Positions 1 through 9,178 are shown, numbered from the stretch's first letter. The stretch: 64,000 nucleotides of DNA from an uncultured Eisenbergiella sp. (GCA_910585455.1 CAJUEL010000008.1:60594-124593), one strand, 5' to 3'. Notes: generated from the sequence alone by a model not told the origin. Numbers and translations are program-made.

Positions 1-1448
1 TCCAGCCCGTGAAGCACGGCGTTTTCCACCAGCGGCTGAATCAGCAGCTTGGGAATCCGCATATGAAGCACGCTGCTGTCGGAGTCTACGGATATTTTAT
101 GCTTTCCCAGAAAGCGATGATGGATGATATTGGCGTAATGCTGCAGGTTTTCCAGAGCCTTCTGGATCGTTACCATTTCGTCCCCCTGTACGCTGTAGCG
201 GAAAAAGCTGGACAGGGACATGGTCAGCTCCGCAATTTCCTCATCGCCCTTATACAGCGCCATTCCCCGGATGCAGTTGAAGGTATTGTATAAAAAATGG
301 GGATTGATCTGGCTTTTATAGGCGATCATTTCCGTCTGCTTTTTGGCGTATTCCAGCTCCAGATATTGCTTCCGGGAGTCAATGATCTTTTGGTTCAAGG
401 CCTCGATATCGTCCAGCATGTCGTTCATCTTCCGGGACATTTCACTGATCTCGTTGTTTCCGGTCACTTCGATCCGCTGCCCGGTATCCTGTGTGAAATT
501 TGCCATAAAAGCGGTTTGCCTGCTGATGGGCAGGATGATGCGTTTATAGACGGTGGTACACACCAGACACATGGCAAGCAGCACGACCAGGTATGTGATA
601 TAGTTTACCTTCTGAATCTGGGTCACGCCGGAAAGCATGCTTCTTTTGGGGACAACGCAGGTCATCCGCCAGTCCATTCCCCTGATCGGGCTGACATAGA
701 TCAGATTTTCTTCATTTTCCGTGGTTTCGGTCAGGGCAGAAAATTCCTCCTGCCACGTGCCGGCGCTGACGACCAGATTGCCCTTCCGGTCAAGGATTCC
801 CACTGCCGATTCCTCGTTGGGAAGAGTGCCGTCCATGATGCTTTGCAGATATTTTACGTCAAAAAGCAGATAGACAGAACCAATCTGCGTATATCCCGTG
901 CCCGTGTTCTCTAAAAATACGGGCATGCCCACCTCAAAATAGGCTTCGCCGGTCTTGGGATCGCGCATACAGTCAGAATACAGATATAATCCTCTCTGCA
1001 GAGGTTCCTCCTGTCTGGGGAGGTACACGTCTCCCTTCGACGCGATGAGGTTTCCCTGTGTGTCATACAATAAAATATTTAAAAGATTTCGGTTGATTCT
1101 TCTGTTGTTTCCGACAACCTGGTAAAAACCGTCCAGATTCTTTACTCTTCCGGCAAGCCCCTCTGCCTGAAAAAAGTCCACGATAGAGTTGTTATGAACC
1201 ACGTTCATGTGGAGACTTTCGATATCGTCTTCAAGAATTTTGATCCGTTCCTCCGCCTGCTGAAAAATGACCTCCAGGGACTGCCGTGATTCCTCCATGG
1301 CGGAGGAATTCACGATGTAGATTGTAGCCCCAAAGGACGCGGCAATGATGCATATGACAAATATCAGCAGCAGTATGTATTCATAAATCAGTTTTCCTTT
1401 CCATTTTTCATTCTTTATAAAAAGAAAAAAACGGCTGATCCATTTCAT
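1..1448 (-). CDS. YesM-type sensor histidine kinase, C-terminus cut by the window edge
   Basis: A membrane sensor kinase that would phosphorylate an AraC-type response regulator, as YesM/YesN pairs do; the partner is not in view. Translating the minus strand from ATG at 1448 gives a transmembrane helix at about residues 18-42, an extracellular sensor region of about 240 residues, a second helix near 285-305, a HAMP-like linker, and the His_kinase motif with INPHFLYNTFN. The frame stays open to the edge and ends in the PLVENAVLHGL box (N-box) of this family, so only the tail of the ATPase domain is missing. AGGAAG lies 7 nt before the ATG. The start is 21 nt after the stop of the formate-channel gene on the same strand, so the two may share a transcript. 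Family assignment is secure; the ligand is unknown. Confidence 0.9.
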   Translation of the reverse strand, partial: MKWISRFFLFIKNEKWKGKLIYEYILLLIFVICIIAASFGATIYIVNSSAMEESRQSLEVIFQQAEERIKILEDDIESLHMNVVHNNSIVDFFQAEGLAGRVKNLDGFYQVVGNNRRINRNLLNILLYDTQGNLIASKGDVYLPRQEEPLQRGLYLYSDCMRDPKTGEAYFEVGMPVFLENTGTGYTQIGSVYLLFDVKYLQSIMDGTLPNEESAVGILDRKGNLVVSAGTWQEEFSALTETTENEENLIYVSPIRGMDWRMTCVVPKRSMLSGVTQIQKVNYITYLVVLLAMCLVCTTVYKRIILPISRQTAFMANFTQDTGQRIEVTGNNEISEMSRKMNDMLDDIEALNQKIIDSRKQYLELEYAKKQTEMIAYKSQINPHFLYNTFNCIRGMALYKGDEEIAELTMSLSSFFRYSVQGDEMVTIQKALENLQHYANIIHHRFLGKHKISVDSDSSVLHMRIPKLLIQPLVENAVLHGL

Positions 1449-1469
1449 GATGACACTTCCTGTAGGAAT

Positions 1470-2264
1470 TTATTTTTTGCCGGACGTCTGGTGCAGATAT
1501 ACAAACCAGTAACCGATGCCCACCAGCATGCCGCCGGCCAGGTTGCCCAGCGTGACGGGAAGCAGGTTCTTTAAGAAGAAGCTGCCCCAGTTGAGCCCGT
1601 CTGCCGCAATCTGATACGCGCCAGATGAAAAAATGCCGGCGGGAATGTAAAACATGTTGGCGACACAGTGCTCATAGCCGCCAAGCACGAATATGGCGAT
1701 GGGCAGATAGAGCCCGATCACCTTTCCCACTGCGGTGGACGCGCCGATGGTGATCCATACGGCGATGCATACGAGGATATTGCAGAGGATGCCGCGCAAA
1801 AATGCGTCGGAAAAGGAAAGCGAGGTTTTCGTGGCAGCGGTATTGACCAGGGTTTGCGCAAGCTGTCCGCCAAAAAGCCCTGCCGCATGGCTGTATACAA
1901 AGAGCGCCGCCACAAAAAGAGAACCTGCCAGATTGCCGAGGTATACAATGATCCAGCTTCGGAAAAGCTCGCTGATCCTGATTTTTTTCTCCAGAAGAGG
2001 AATGATCAAAAGATTGTTCCCCGTAAACAGTTCGCTTCCTGCCAGGACGACCATGATCAGACCGCCCGGGAAAATCAGGGCATTGATGAGCCTTGCCGTG
2101 GAAGGCTCCGGAATTGTGGCTGAGGCAATTGTGGCGGACGCGCCCGCAATGGCGATGAAAAATCCTGCGAAAATTGCGAGGACAAACATTTTGGCAGGCG
2201 GAAGCTTCGCCTTATTGACGCCGACTGTAACATATGTATTTGCGATTTGTGCTGGTGTTTGCAT
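1470..2264 (-). CDS. Formate/nitrite transporter (FNT/FocA family)
   Basis: A 264-residue inner-membrane channel for small monovalent anions (formate, nitrite or hydrosulfide), acting as a pentamer in known family members. Six hydrophobic segments are visible, with the family signatures GGYEHCVANMFYIPAG (central histidine of the pore) and a C-terminal NLAGGMLVGIGYW stretch. Length is normal for FNT. GGGGAGATATC before the ATG gives a good ribosome binding site. In a fermenting anaerobe formate exchange is the likeliest role, but substrate cannot be read from sequence. The histidine kinase gene follows on the same strand after 21 nt. Confidence 0.93.
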   Translation of the reverse strand: MQTPAQIANTYVTVGVNKAKLPPAKMFVLAIFAGFFIAIAGASATIASATIPEPSTARLINALIFPGGLIMVVLAGSELFTGNNLLIIPLLEKKIRISELFRSWIIVYLGNLAGSLFVAALFVYSHAAGLFGGQLAQTLVNTAATKTSLSFSDAFLRGILCNILVCIAVWITIGASTAVGKVIGLYLPIAIFVLGGYEHCVANMFYIPAGIFSSGAYQIAADGLNWGSFFLKNLLPVTLGNLAGGMLVGIGYWFVYLHQTSGKK

Positions 2265-2433
2265 GATATCTCCCCTCTGTTTTTCTGCGATTGATCTATT
2301 ATCGCTTTATCGCTGTTTGTTATTTATTTTAGCACAATGCAGGGAATGGGGCAAGAATAAATCCGTTTACAGAGAAAGTATGCCGTGTTAAGATAAAGGC
2401 AGGGGTATATAGAATGCAAAGGGGGTATTTTAT

Positions 2434-3435
2434 ATGGAAAAAGAACTGTTAAAACCGGGACCGGTTCTGGACCGGCAGGGACGCCCGAATCCGGGCTATT
2501 CCAGAAAAAGCACACTGGTATATGAGAGGCGCGCGATCCGGGCAATGCCATGGAGGATCAAGGAGTGGGATTTTTATCAGGTGTCCGATAAGAGGCTGTG
2601 TCTGCAGTTTACGATCGGCCATGCGGCGTACGCGGGGCAGGTCAGTCTGATGCTGTTTGACTTTGTAAAGGGGGAAAAGCTGCTGGATTTGAGCAAAATT
2701 CTGGCGCTGCCCTTCGGTTCCTTGCACATGCCGGAAAATACGGAATGTGATCACAGGCTGGTTTATGACAGGGGCGGCGTGTTCATGAGCTTTGAGGCAA
2801 AAGGCAAAGAGCGTATCCTGACCTGTCGCTGGGATCAGGTGGAGGCGTCTGTCCGGCTTGTGCGTAAAAATCCGGATTCTCTCGTGATCAACCTGCCCTT
2901 TGACGAATCGCCCCATGCTTTTTACTACAATCACAAAATAAACTGCATGACGGCGGAGGGCTGCGTTAAGGACGGACAGCGGGAATGGCATTTTGAAAAG
3001 GAATGCTCCTTCGGCATTCTCGACTGGGGCAGGGGCGTCTGGCCCTTCCATAATGAATGGTACTGGAGCAACGGGACGGGATATGTGGATGGGGAAATGT
3101 TCGGCTTCAATCTGGGCTGCGGCTTTGGCAATACGGATACGGCGAGTGAGAACATGCTTTTTTATCAGGGGAAAAGCCATAAGCTGGGAAAGGTGGAATT
3201 CATCCTGGGAAAGGAATATATGGAGCCCTGGCATCTGAAGGACCGGGAAGGAAGGCTGGATCTTGTGCTGACGCCGTTGTATGACCGGACGACAAAAACG
3301 AAGCTTTTATGGGTGGATAACTGCTGTCATCAGATGTTCGGCTCCTTTTGTGGGAAAGCAGTGCTGGACGATGGGACACAGCTTGCGGTGAAGGATGTGA
3401 TATCCTTTGCGGAGCATGCGGTGAATAATTGGTAA
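2434..3435 (+). CDS. DUF2804 domain-containing protein
   Basis: A 333-residue soluble protein matching the DUF2804 family along its length; the N-terminus with LLKPGPVLDRQGRPNPGYSR and the central GxxDWGRGVWPFHNEWYW block are typical. Family function is not established. No signal peptide or membrane segment is seen. GGGGGT lies 8 nt before the ATG. It is transcribed away from the formate channel, with 169 nt between them. The next gene downstream (BlaI-like) has its own promoter, so this is probably a single-gene unit. Confidence 0.85.
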   Translation: MEKELLKPGPVLDRQGRPNPGYSRKSTLVYERRAIRAMPWRIKEWDFYQVSDKRLCLQFTIGHAAYAGQVSLMLFDFVKGEKLLDLSKILALPFGSLHMPENTECDHRLVYDRGGVFMSFEAKGKERILTCRWDQVEASVRLVRKNPDSLVINLPFDESPHAFYYNHKINCMTAEGCVKDGQREWHFEKECSFGILDWGRGVWPFHNEWYWSNGTGYVDGEMFGFNLGCGFGNTDTASENMLFYQGKSHKLGKVEFILGKEYMEPWHLKDREGRLDLVLTPLYDRTTKTKLLWVDNCCHQMFGSFCGKAVLDDGTQLAVKDVISFAEHAVNNW

Positions 3436-3442
3436 AAAGGGC

Positions 3443-3500
3443 TTGACAGATCAGGTCTACAGGTATAGACTCATAATAAGTCTATACCTGTAGACCTGAT
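3443..3500 (+). promoter_or_regulatory. Promoter and double operator of the BlaI/BlaR1-like pair
   Basis: A -35 TTGACA at 3443-3448 is followed by a perfect inverted repeat with 22-bp arms (3450-3471 and 3479-3500) separated by CATAATA. Each arm contains its own quasi-dyad of the BlaI/MecI type (GTCTACA..TATAGAC), so the site looks like two repressor dimers side by side. TATAGA and TAGACT inside the first arm are the -10 candidates. The repressor would block its own promoter. There is no T-run, so this is not a terminator. Confidence 0.8.
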
Positions 3501-3520
3501 TGCGTTACAGGAAGATCATC

Positions 3521-3550
3521 GTAACGGTTCAGACCTGTATGAATTGTTAC
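3521..3550. repeat. Short palindromic repeat (GTAACNGTTCAGAC family)
   Basis: A 30-bp imperfect palindrome with left arm GTAACGGTTCAGAC, spacer CT and right arm GTATGAATTGTTAC. It sits in the 5' leader of the BlaI-like gene, 30 nt before the start codon, and would form a hairpin in the mRNA. It is one of about nine related intergenic copies in the window. Confidence 0.75.
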
Positions 3551-3580
3551 AGATTATCAGGAAAAGCGGATGGAGGAAGG

Positions 3581-3943
3581 ATGTTTATGGACGGAATGAA
3601 ATTGAGTGACAGCGAATGCAGGCTGATTTGCGCGATCTGGGAGGACGAGCCGGTCAATTCCACCGAGCTTGTGCGGCGCTGTGAGCAGAAATACGGATGG
3701 AAAAAATCGACGACCTACACAATTTTAAAAAAGCTGGAGCAAAAAGGCGCGGTGGAAAACCGGGATGCGTCAGTGGTATCGTTGGTGAACCGGCAGCAGG
3801 TGATGGAGCAGGAGGGCAGGGATCTTTTGGGCCGGATGGGCAGCAGCCTGCCGGACTTTTTCGCCGCTTTTTTAAAGGACAGGAAGCTGACGAAGGAAGA
3901 GGCGGCGCGGATTTACCGGATGATTCAGGATGTGGAGGAATGA
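3581..3943 (+). CDS. BlaI/MecI/CopY family transcriptional repressor
   Basis: A 120-residue winged-helix repressor. The N-terminal half (LSDSECRLICAIWEDEPVNS, then the recognition helix around KKSTTYTILKKLEQKGAV) matches Penicillinase_R. The C-terminal half, with a repeated leucine/phenylalanine pattern, would be the dimerisation region. In the family a partner metalloprotease triggers cleavage of this repressor. GGAGGAAGG lies directly before ATG 3581; ATG 3587 is an equally plausible start, while the upstream extension to 3500 lies inside the operator. The next gene starts 4 nt after the stop, as expected for a blaI-blaR1 operon. Confidence 0.92.
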   Translation: MFMDGMKLSDSECRLICAIWEDEPVNSTELVRRCEQKYGWKKSTTYTILKKLEQKGAVENRDASVVSLVNRQQVMEQEGRDLLGRMGSSLPDFFAAFLKDRKLTKEEAARIYRMIQDVEE

Positions 3944-3947
3944 GATC

Positions 3948-6686
3948 ATGTTGGAAATGCTGGGTTTGAGGATTCTGGAAATGTCCTTTGAAGCGGTGAT
4001 TGTGGCAGGAGCGGTGCTTTTGCTGCGCTTAGCGTTTCGGAGGCTTCCGAAGGGATATTCCTGCGTTTTATGGCTGCTTGTGTTGTTCCGTCTGCTGTGC
4101 CCGGTGACGGTGAACAGCAGCGTGAGCCTGATGCCGGACAGCGGTATCTGGCAGGAGGCGGACGGCAGGAGGGCAGCAGGACGGGAAGTATATGGAGAGC
4201 AGGGGCTGCCGGGGCATGCGCCTGGGCTGGGAGCAATCAGCGCAGAACCCCAGCCGCAGGCGGCAGCGCAGCAGAAGGAATCAGATAGCGCCAAAACCAT
4301 GCCCGCTGTAGGGCAGTCCGTCAGATCATGGCGGGAGGAGATATCCGATCGGATGACGGGAGCGATGCGGCATGCGTCGGCGTTCTGGCAAAGCAATGGT
4401 CAATGGCTGAGCCTGCTTTGGCTGATGGGAGCGCTGCTTTTGGCGGCGGCGCAATTGCTGCAGATTTTACGTTGGAAGAAAAGAATGGGGCTTTTTCGGA
4501 AAAGTGGGAAAAGCGGCGGGACAGAGCGAACGGAGGAAGGCTTTGGCAGGCTGCGTGTCGTCACGGTGGTAGAAAATGAACGGATAGAGGAGCCCTTTGT
4601 ATACGGCATGATAAAGCCGGTGATCTGTCTGCCCGCCGGCATGGAGGAAAAGGAACGCGACTATATCCTGTGCCACGAGCGCATGCATATCCGGCACCGG
4701 GATCCGCTGCTGCGTCTGCTCTGGCAGATTGCGCTTACGGTGCATTGGTTCAATCCGCTTGTGTGGCTTTCCGCCTTCCTCATGCGCAAGGATGCGGAAA
4801 TGTTCTGTGACGAGAGCGTGATGAAGCGTTACGGGCAGGGCGCGCGGAAGGAATATGCGCTGACGCTTTTGCGCTTTTCCATGAAAAAAAGCGGCCTGTC
4901 TCTTCCGGTGGCATTCGGGGAAAGCGATACGGAGAGCCGGATCCATCACATTTTAAAGGTGAAAAAACCGGCGCTTGCCGCAAGCGTTCTGGCGGTTTGC
5001 GCGATTGTTCTGGCAGCGGTTTTTCTTTTAACCAACCCGGAAAAGACGGACGGTGAAAAGAGCCTGACAGGTGATGATACACAGGCAATCGCTTCCGGGG
5101 ACGCAGAAGGCTCTATGGGAACGGAGAATCTGGCAGAGGGCGAAAGCGGGTCGGGAACGGAGTCGCAGGATGCGCCCCAAAACCGGGAGGAGGAACTGCT
5201 TTTAGCGGCACAGCGCTGGGCGGAGGCCTTTACGGCCAGAAACGGAGAGGCGATGCTTGCGTTGGTGGCGGATCCGGCGAGCATGGATATTTATAAGGAA
5301 GAGGGCGGCAGCTATGCGGTGGGCTGGTCTTCTCCGTGGCCCTGGAACGATGATTTTGAAATCAATTATGCGCGGCAGCAGGATGAGGTGATCATTCACT
5401 ATTATGCCAATACCTCGGACTGGTATGAGCTTCCCTGGAGACAGGTGGTGACATTTGTGTGGAGGGACGGCAGCTACCTGGTGCAGGATTGGGAGACGGA
5501 GGAGACCGCCATAGCCTCTGCCGGGGAATTTCTGGAGCGCCTGCACTATGAATCTGTCGAGGAGTATGGGTATTCCGGCAGCGGTTATCGTTTCCGGAAC
5601 ACGCCGCTGGACGCGTTTTATCGGGCGTCTGCCGGAGAGGAAACAAGAGCGGAATGGCTGATGCAGCAGGAGGCGGACGGAATGCTGTATGATGCCTGGC
5701 TGCAGCCGGAAACCGCGGCGGCAACGCAGCTTTATCTGGATGGCGGGAGAGCGGTGGAGGTAGAAAGTCCCTGGACAGACAGAGTCTGCCTGCGCTGGGA
5801 ATTCGCGGACGGCATGACCGATGTGATCTGTATGGGGCAGCCTTATGAAATGGAGGGGAACAGCGTAAACCGCGCGGAAACACAGGCGTCCGGACTCTGG
5901 GTGGTGATGGACATTCTGGAGGAGGGCGTATATCGGCAGGAGCTGGAAAGCGGCAGGCTGCGCAGCCATTATCTGGAAAATCCGGGGGAGCTTACCTCCA
6001 TTACCCGAAACGGGGCGGAGGGCATCATGGAGACCGGTCCGGATGAGACGGCAGTGGTACGGCTTTCGGAGACGGAAAACGGAAGCGTTGTGCTTTACGG
6101 TCTGGTGCAGGGAGAAAGCACGGAAGGGGTTTTGCTTTTGTCAGAGGGAAGATGCCAGTATTTTGACTGGTATTATACCAGCCCCCGCATGGTCATGCCG
6201 AACCTGATTGCGCAGGATTTTGACGGGGACGGGCAGGAGGAGCTGGCGGTTATCCTTCTGGCATTCACAGGAACCGGCGTATCCGTAGAGGAGCTTGTCA
6301 TGCTGGAAAGACAGAACGATGGTCTTTGGGCTGAAAGAAGATACACGGAATACATGGAGCAGATCGGGGCAGATATTGTATGGAATTATGAGGAAGCCGG
6401 ACATCGTATTTCGGTTACGGAAGCCGGAACGGGAAGAATGATCGGGGAAATGGATATGGCAGAGCTGTTTGAGGAGGACAGCGTATATGAGGCTGTGAGC
6501 ATTGGCGATATCGTGACCTTTGTGCCGGAGGAAAACGAGATGTATGTGCAGCTTTTGACAGGCGTGCGGATGCAGGGAGAAGCGGTCGGGCAATATGGCA
6601 GCTATGCGCTGCGGGCGCGGGTGCGCTATGACGGAGAAAAATTTTCTCTGGAGGACTATGAGCTCATCAGGCTGGAAGCGATATAG
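3948..6686 (+). CDS. M56 family (BlaR1/MecR1-like) membrane metallopeptidase with a large unusual sensor region
   Basis: A 912-residue signal-transducing protease. N-terminal membrane helices frame a cytoplasmic zinc-protease domain with the HExxH motif (CHERMHIRHRD) near residue 242 and a downstream CDESV motif supplying the third ligand. A further helix lies near 345-365. The remaining 545 or so residues should be outside the cell. In classical BlaR1 this part is a penicillin-binding domain of about 250 residues; here I see no SxxK/KTG set. It instead carries an acidic linker, repeated Trp/Tyr-rich beta-like segments, and a DFDGDGQEELAV calcium-loop motif of the FG-GAP/VCBS type near residue 765. 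GGAGG lies 9 nt before ATG 3948. The inferred role is sensing an envelope signal and inactivating the upstream repressor. Confidence 0.85.
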   Translation: MLEMLGLRILEMSFEAVIVAGAVLLLRLAFRRLPKGYSCVLWLLVLFRLLCPVTVNSSVSLMPDSGIWQEADGRRAAGREVYGEQGLPGHAPGLGAISAEPQPQAAAQQKESDSAKTMPAVGQSVRSWREEISDRMTGAMRHASAFWQSNGQWLSLLWLMGALLLAAAQLLQILRWKKRMGLFRKSGKSGGTERTEEGFGRLRVVTVVENERIEEPFVYGMIKPVICLPAGMEEKERDYILCHERMHIRHRDPLLRLLWQIALTVHWFNPLVWLSAFLMRKDAEMFCDESVMKRYGQGARKEYALTLLRFSMKKSGLSLPVAFGESDTESRIHHILKVKKPALAASVLAVCAIVLAAVFLLTNPEKTDGEKSLTGDDTQAIASGDAEGSMGTENLAEGESGSGTESQDAPQNREEELLLAAQRWAEAFTARNGEAMLALVADPASMDIYKEEGGSYAVGWSSPWPWNDDFEINYARQQDEVIIHYYANTSDWYELPWRQVVTFVWRDGSYLVQDWETEETAIASAGEFLERLHYESVEEYGYSGSGYRFRNTPLDAFYRASAGEETRAEWLMQQEADGMLYDAWLQPETAAATQLYLDGGRAVEVESPWTDRVCLRWEFADGMTDVICMGQPYEMEGNSVNRAETQASGLWVVMDILEEGVYRQELESGRLRSHYLENPGELTSITRNGAEGIMETGPDETAVVRLSETENGSVVLYGLVQGESTEGVLLLSEGRCQYFDWYYTSPRMVMPNLIAQDFDGDGQEELAVILLAFTGTGVSVEELVMLERQNDGLWAERRYTEYMEQIGADIVWNYEEAGHRISVTEAGTGRMIGEMDMAELFEEDSVYEAVSIGDIVTFVPEENEMYVQLLTGVRMQGEAVGQYGSYALRARVRYDGEKFSLEDYELIRLEAI

Positions 6687-6689
6687 CGC

Positions 6690-7721
6690 TTACGGCAGAT
6701 GACCGGAACAGATAAATCCGGCTACCGTTTCCGCGATGACGCCCGTGTCATCCTGCAGAGTGATGTCTGTGCCGGGCGCAACGAGAAGACCGACCGGAGC
6801 GGCGACTGTCCATTCCTTCTGAATGATGGTATCTCCTGAATCCGCCCAAAGCTCTCCCGTGGAAAATTCCAGCAGGATATCGCTTCCGCCCGGAAATTTC
6901 TGAAAGAGAATGCCGACGGTAGGGGTTTTGGGGCGCAGGCAATATAGTCCCTCATCAACCTTACATTTTTCCAGAGGGATATAGGAGTAATTTTCAAACA
7001 ATGTTACATACGGGGTCGTGGCAGAAGGCATGCCGGTGACGGGCTTGCCCTGGGCGACTCCGTTTTCGATGACAGAGCGGAGCGTTTCGAAGTAGAGCCA
7101 GTGTCCTTCCGCGTTCGGATGGGTTCCGTCCGGCGTGAGCTGTTCAAAGGGAATGCCGGAAAGCGCGAAAGCGCTGATGGTATCGGCAACATCCGCATGG
7201 TAGACCTCGGACAGGCGGAGGATTTCCAGCATCTTTTCCGTATAGATCTGCTGGGTGCTTTCCAGAATCGTGATGAACTGACAGGAGGGATTCTGCCTTT
7301 TCACGCTGCGGAGCATGCCTTCGTAATAAAGTCCAAAGTTTGCAGTCTCGTCATTTTGCCCATAGCAGATGATGACCAGATCATATTGTCCGTTTTTCCG
7401 GATTTTCTGGCGCATGGCGGTTTCGCTCTGATAATAGCCGGTATAGCTGGAGGTGCCTCCCACTGCATAGCTGTCCATCGTGATCCGGGAAGGATATTCG
7501 TTGTGCAGCCAGTCAAAAAGCAGCGTATTCCAGGACTGGTTCGGCTCAACGCCGGTCTTGTCCGCGATGCTGTCGCCCAGAACGGCGATGCGGACCGGCA
7601 GACCGCTGTTTAACTTTTGATAGGCGGAGACAGCGCCGCTGCCCGCCGCCTGTGCCGCTGTGGGAAAAAGCAGAAACAGGGTGGCAAGCAGAGCGATTCC
7701 GTATAAAAATCTTTTTCTCAT
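6690..7721 (-). CDS. Secreted SGNH/GDSL-family hydrolase
   Basis: A 343-residue exported esterase-like protein. The signal peptide ends near TAAQAAGS. The catalytic blocks are present: GDS in AVLGDSIADK (block I), GGTSS, YGQNDE (block III, GxND) and DGTHPNAEGH (block V, DxxH). Residues after about 240 form a separate C-terminal beta-rich segment. Likely substrates are acyl groups on polysaccharide or lipid. The start at 7721 is chosen because AGGAGA lies 9 nt upstream; the extension to 7778 lacks one. The stop is only 3 bp from the convergent M56 gene, so no terminator separates them. Confidence 0.88.
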   Translation of the reverse strand: MRKRFLYGIALLATLFLLFPTAAQAAGSGAVSAYQKLNSGLPVRIAVLGDSIADKTGVEPNQSWNTLLFDWLHNEYPSRITMDSYAVGGTSSYTGYYQSETAMRQKIRKNGQYDLVIICYGQNDETANFGLYYEGMLRSVKRQNPSCQFITILESTQQIYTEKMLEILRLSEVYHADVADTISAFALSGIPFEQLTPDGTHPNAEGHWLYFETLRSVIENGVAQGKPVTGMPSATTPYVTLFENYSYIPLEKCKVDEGLYCLRPKTPTVGILFQKFPGGSDILLEFSTGELWADSGDTIIQKEWTVAAPVGLLVAPGTDITLQDDTGVIAETVAGFICSGHLP

Positions 7722-7770
7722 TGGTTCTTTCTCCTGTGGCAGCATACCGGATTTCTGACGTGGTATAGGA

Positions 7771-7799
7771 AACGACAATCTTTTTGTCGTTTACTATAG
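7771..7799 (-). repeat. Repeated leader motif CTATAGYAAACGRCAAAA (copy 1)
   Basis: Read on the minus strand, this contains CTATAGTAAACGACAAAAAG followed by ATTGTCG. It sits 50-78 nt before the SGNH hydrolase start. The AACGACAA...TTGTCGTT halves are complementary and could form a hairpin. A second copy, matching at 25 of 27 positions, lies at 9338-9364 upstream of the YgjP-like gene in the same orientation relative to that gene. Function unknown. Confidence 0.5.
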
Positions 7800-7800
7800 T

Positions 7801-8898
7801 TTACTGTAAGTATGCTTTTAACAGCCCAAATGTATTTTCCACACCCTTTTTGTGGCTGCGCTCATAGCCGTGGGAGGCGTAAACGCCGGAGCCAATCAGC
7901 CCGTGTCTGCAGTCATAGCCCGCCCGCAGGCTGGCGTCCGCATCGGAGCCGTAATGGGGATATACATCCACCGCATAATCCAGCTTCGCCGATTGGGCGG
8001 CACGGATCAGGGCGGAAACCACATCATAGTGGTAGGGACCGTGGGAATCCTTGGCGCAAATGGAAACCTGGATTTCCTTGCAGAAAAGTCCGTCGCCGAC
8101 GCAGCCCATATCCACGGCAAGCAGCTCCGTCACATCTGCCGGAACGGAAGCGGAGCCGCCATGCCCGACTTCTTCAAACACGGTAATGTGCTGATAGATC
8201 TTCCGGGAGGGAGAAAGATTATTTTCTTTGAGGTATCTGGCATAGCCCAACAAAATGCCGACGCTGAGCTTATCGTCCAGAAAACGGCTCTTGATATAAC
8301 CGGATTCGGTAATAACCGTACGGGGATCGAAGCATACCACGTCGCCCGGAAGAATGCCCAGAGCGAGCGCATCCTCTTTTTTCTCCACGATTTCATCCAA
8401 CACAACCTCCATGGCTTCATAGCTGCGGGCAGTTTCATTATACTTGCCGTTGACATGCACGGAGGCGTTTTTTAACTGGAAGACGCCGCTGTAAACCCTG
8501 CCGTCGCGGGTATATATGCGGCAGTTTTCCGTTTCTCCATTGTTAGGGCTCATGCCGCCTAAGGGAGATAAAGACAGTCTGCCCTTGTCGGAAATGCCGC
8601 AGACCATCGCGCCCAGCGTATCCATGTGCGCCTGCAGCATGATCGCGCCAGTTTCGGGAGAAACAGCGCCGGAATCGGCAGGGGTGACAGCCTGGTTTTG
8701 AGAGGGATTGCCTTTTGCAGTAGCGCCGTCGTTTATGCAGACGAAAACGCCGCCCTTATTGGTCAGGCGGGGTTCGTACCCCATTTTCCGGTATTCCTCC
8801 ATCACATATTCCGCCGCCCGCTGGGTAAAGCCGGTGGGGCTGTCAATGGCGAGAAGGTTCTGGGTCTGCTCCAGAATATAAGTGATATAGTCGTTCAT
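7801..8898 (-). CDS. M42 family metallopeptidase (glutamyl aminopeptidase/FrvX-like)
   Basis: A 365-residue cytoplasmic di-metal aminopeptidase that forms large tetrahedral assemblies in known relatives. Metal and catalytic residues are visible in order: AHMDTLG (His ligand), SRFLDDKLSVG (bridging Asp), EEVGHGG (catalytic Glu and Glu ligand), AVDMGCVG (Asp ligand), and SHGYERSHKKG near the end (His ligand). Length is normal. It probably recycles peptides from amino-acid fermentation. It lies upstream of the SGNH gene on the same strand with an 80-nt gap that holds the repeated leader motif. Confidence 0.92.
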   Translation of the reverse strand: MNDYITYILEQTQNLLAIDSPTGFTQRAAEYVMEEYRKMGYEPRLTNKGGVFVCINDGATAKGNPSQNQAVTPADSGAVSPETGAIMLQAHMDTLGAMVCGISDKGRLSLSPLGGMSPNNGETENCRIYTRDGRVYSGVFQLKNASVHVNGKYNETARSYEAMEVVLDEIVEKKEDALALGILPGDVVCFDPRTVITESGYIKSRFLDDKLSVGILLGYARYLKENNLSPSRKIYQHITVFEEVGHGGSASVPADVTELLAVDMGCVGDGLFCKEIQVSICAKDSHGPYHYDVVSALIRAAQSAKLDYAVDVYPHYGSDADASLRAGYDCRHGLIGSGVYASHGYERSHKKGVENTFGLLKAYLQ

Positions 8899-8935
8899 TT
8901 CGGTACTCCTTTCATTTCTGGCGAAGATATGTTGG

Positions 8936-9170
8936 CCGCATTACAGTTTACAGAGAAAAGATCGCCGGGAGGGACAGAAGGAATGGCAGGCGGAGGGAAC
9001 AGGGAATGCAGGCATGGGAGGGGCGGGCACAGGGACATGGCTTTTTCAGGGCTATATCCAAAACGGGAAATTCCACCCGATTCCCTGCCCATTCCTTCTG
9101 TCCCTCCCGGCCAGGTTACCGTTCACTCCGTGACCAGTAACCTGGCTATTCACGAACTGTAACGTGGCCG
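8936..9170. repeat. Long hairpin element, deletion derivative (LHE-1)
   Basis: Perfect 22-bp arms at 8965-8986 and 9089-9110 enclose a remnant of the conserved core found in the three full copies (gctatatcc..aacgggaaattccac at 9051-9076, minus orientation). The apex and the other core half are missing, so this looks like an internally deleted member. Outer flanks TTACAGTT (8941) and AACTGTAA (9155-9162) match the termini of the full copy at 37660. A nested 9-bp-stem hairpin (CCAGGTTAC/GTAACCTGG, 9111-9144) lies in the right flank. Confidence 0.7.
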
Positions 9171-9178
9171 GCAATGCC

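Noticed and set aside
3450..3500. An intrinsic terminator for the DUF2804 gene
   Set aside because: The hairpin has no T-run, contains BlaI-type half-sites and overlaps a -35 element, so operator is the better reading.
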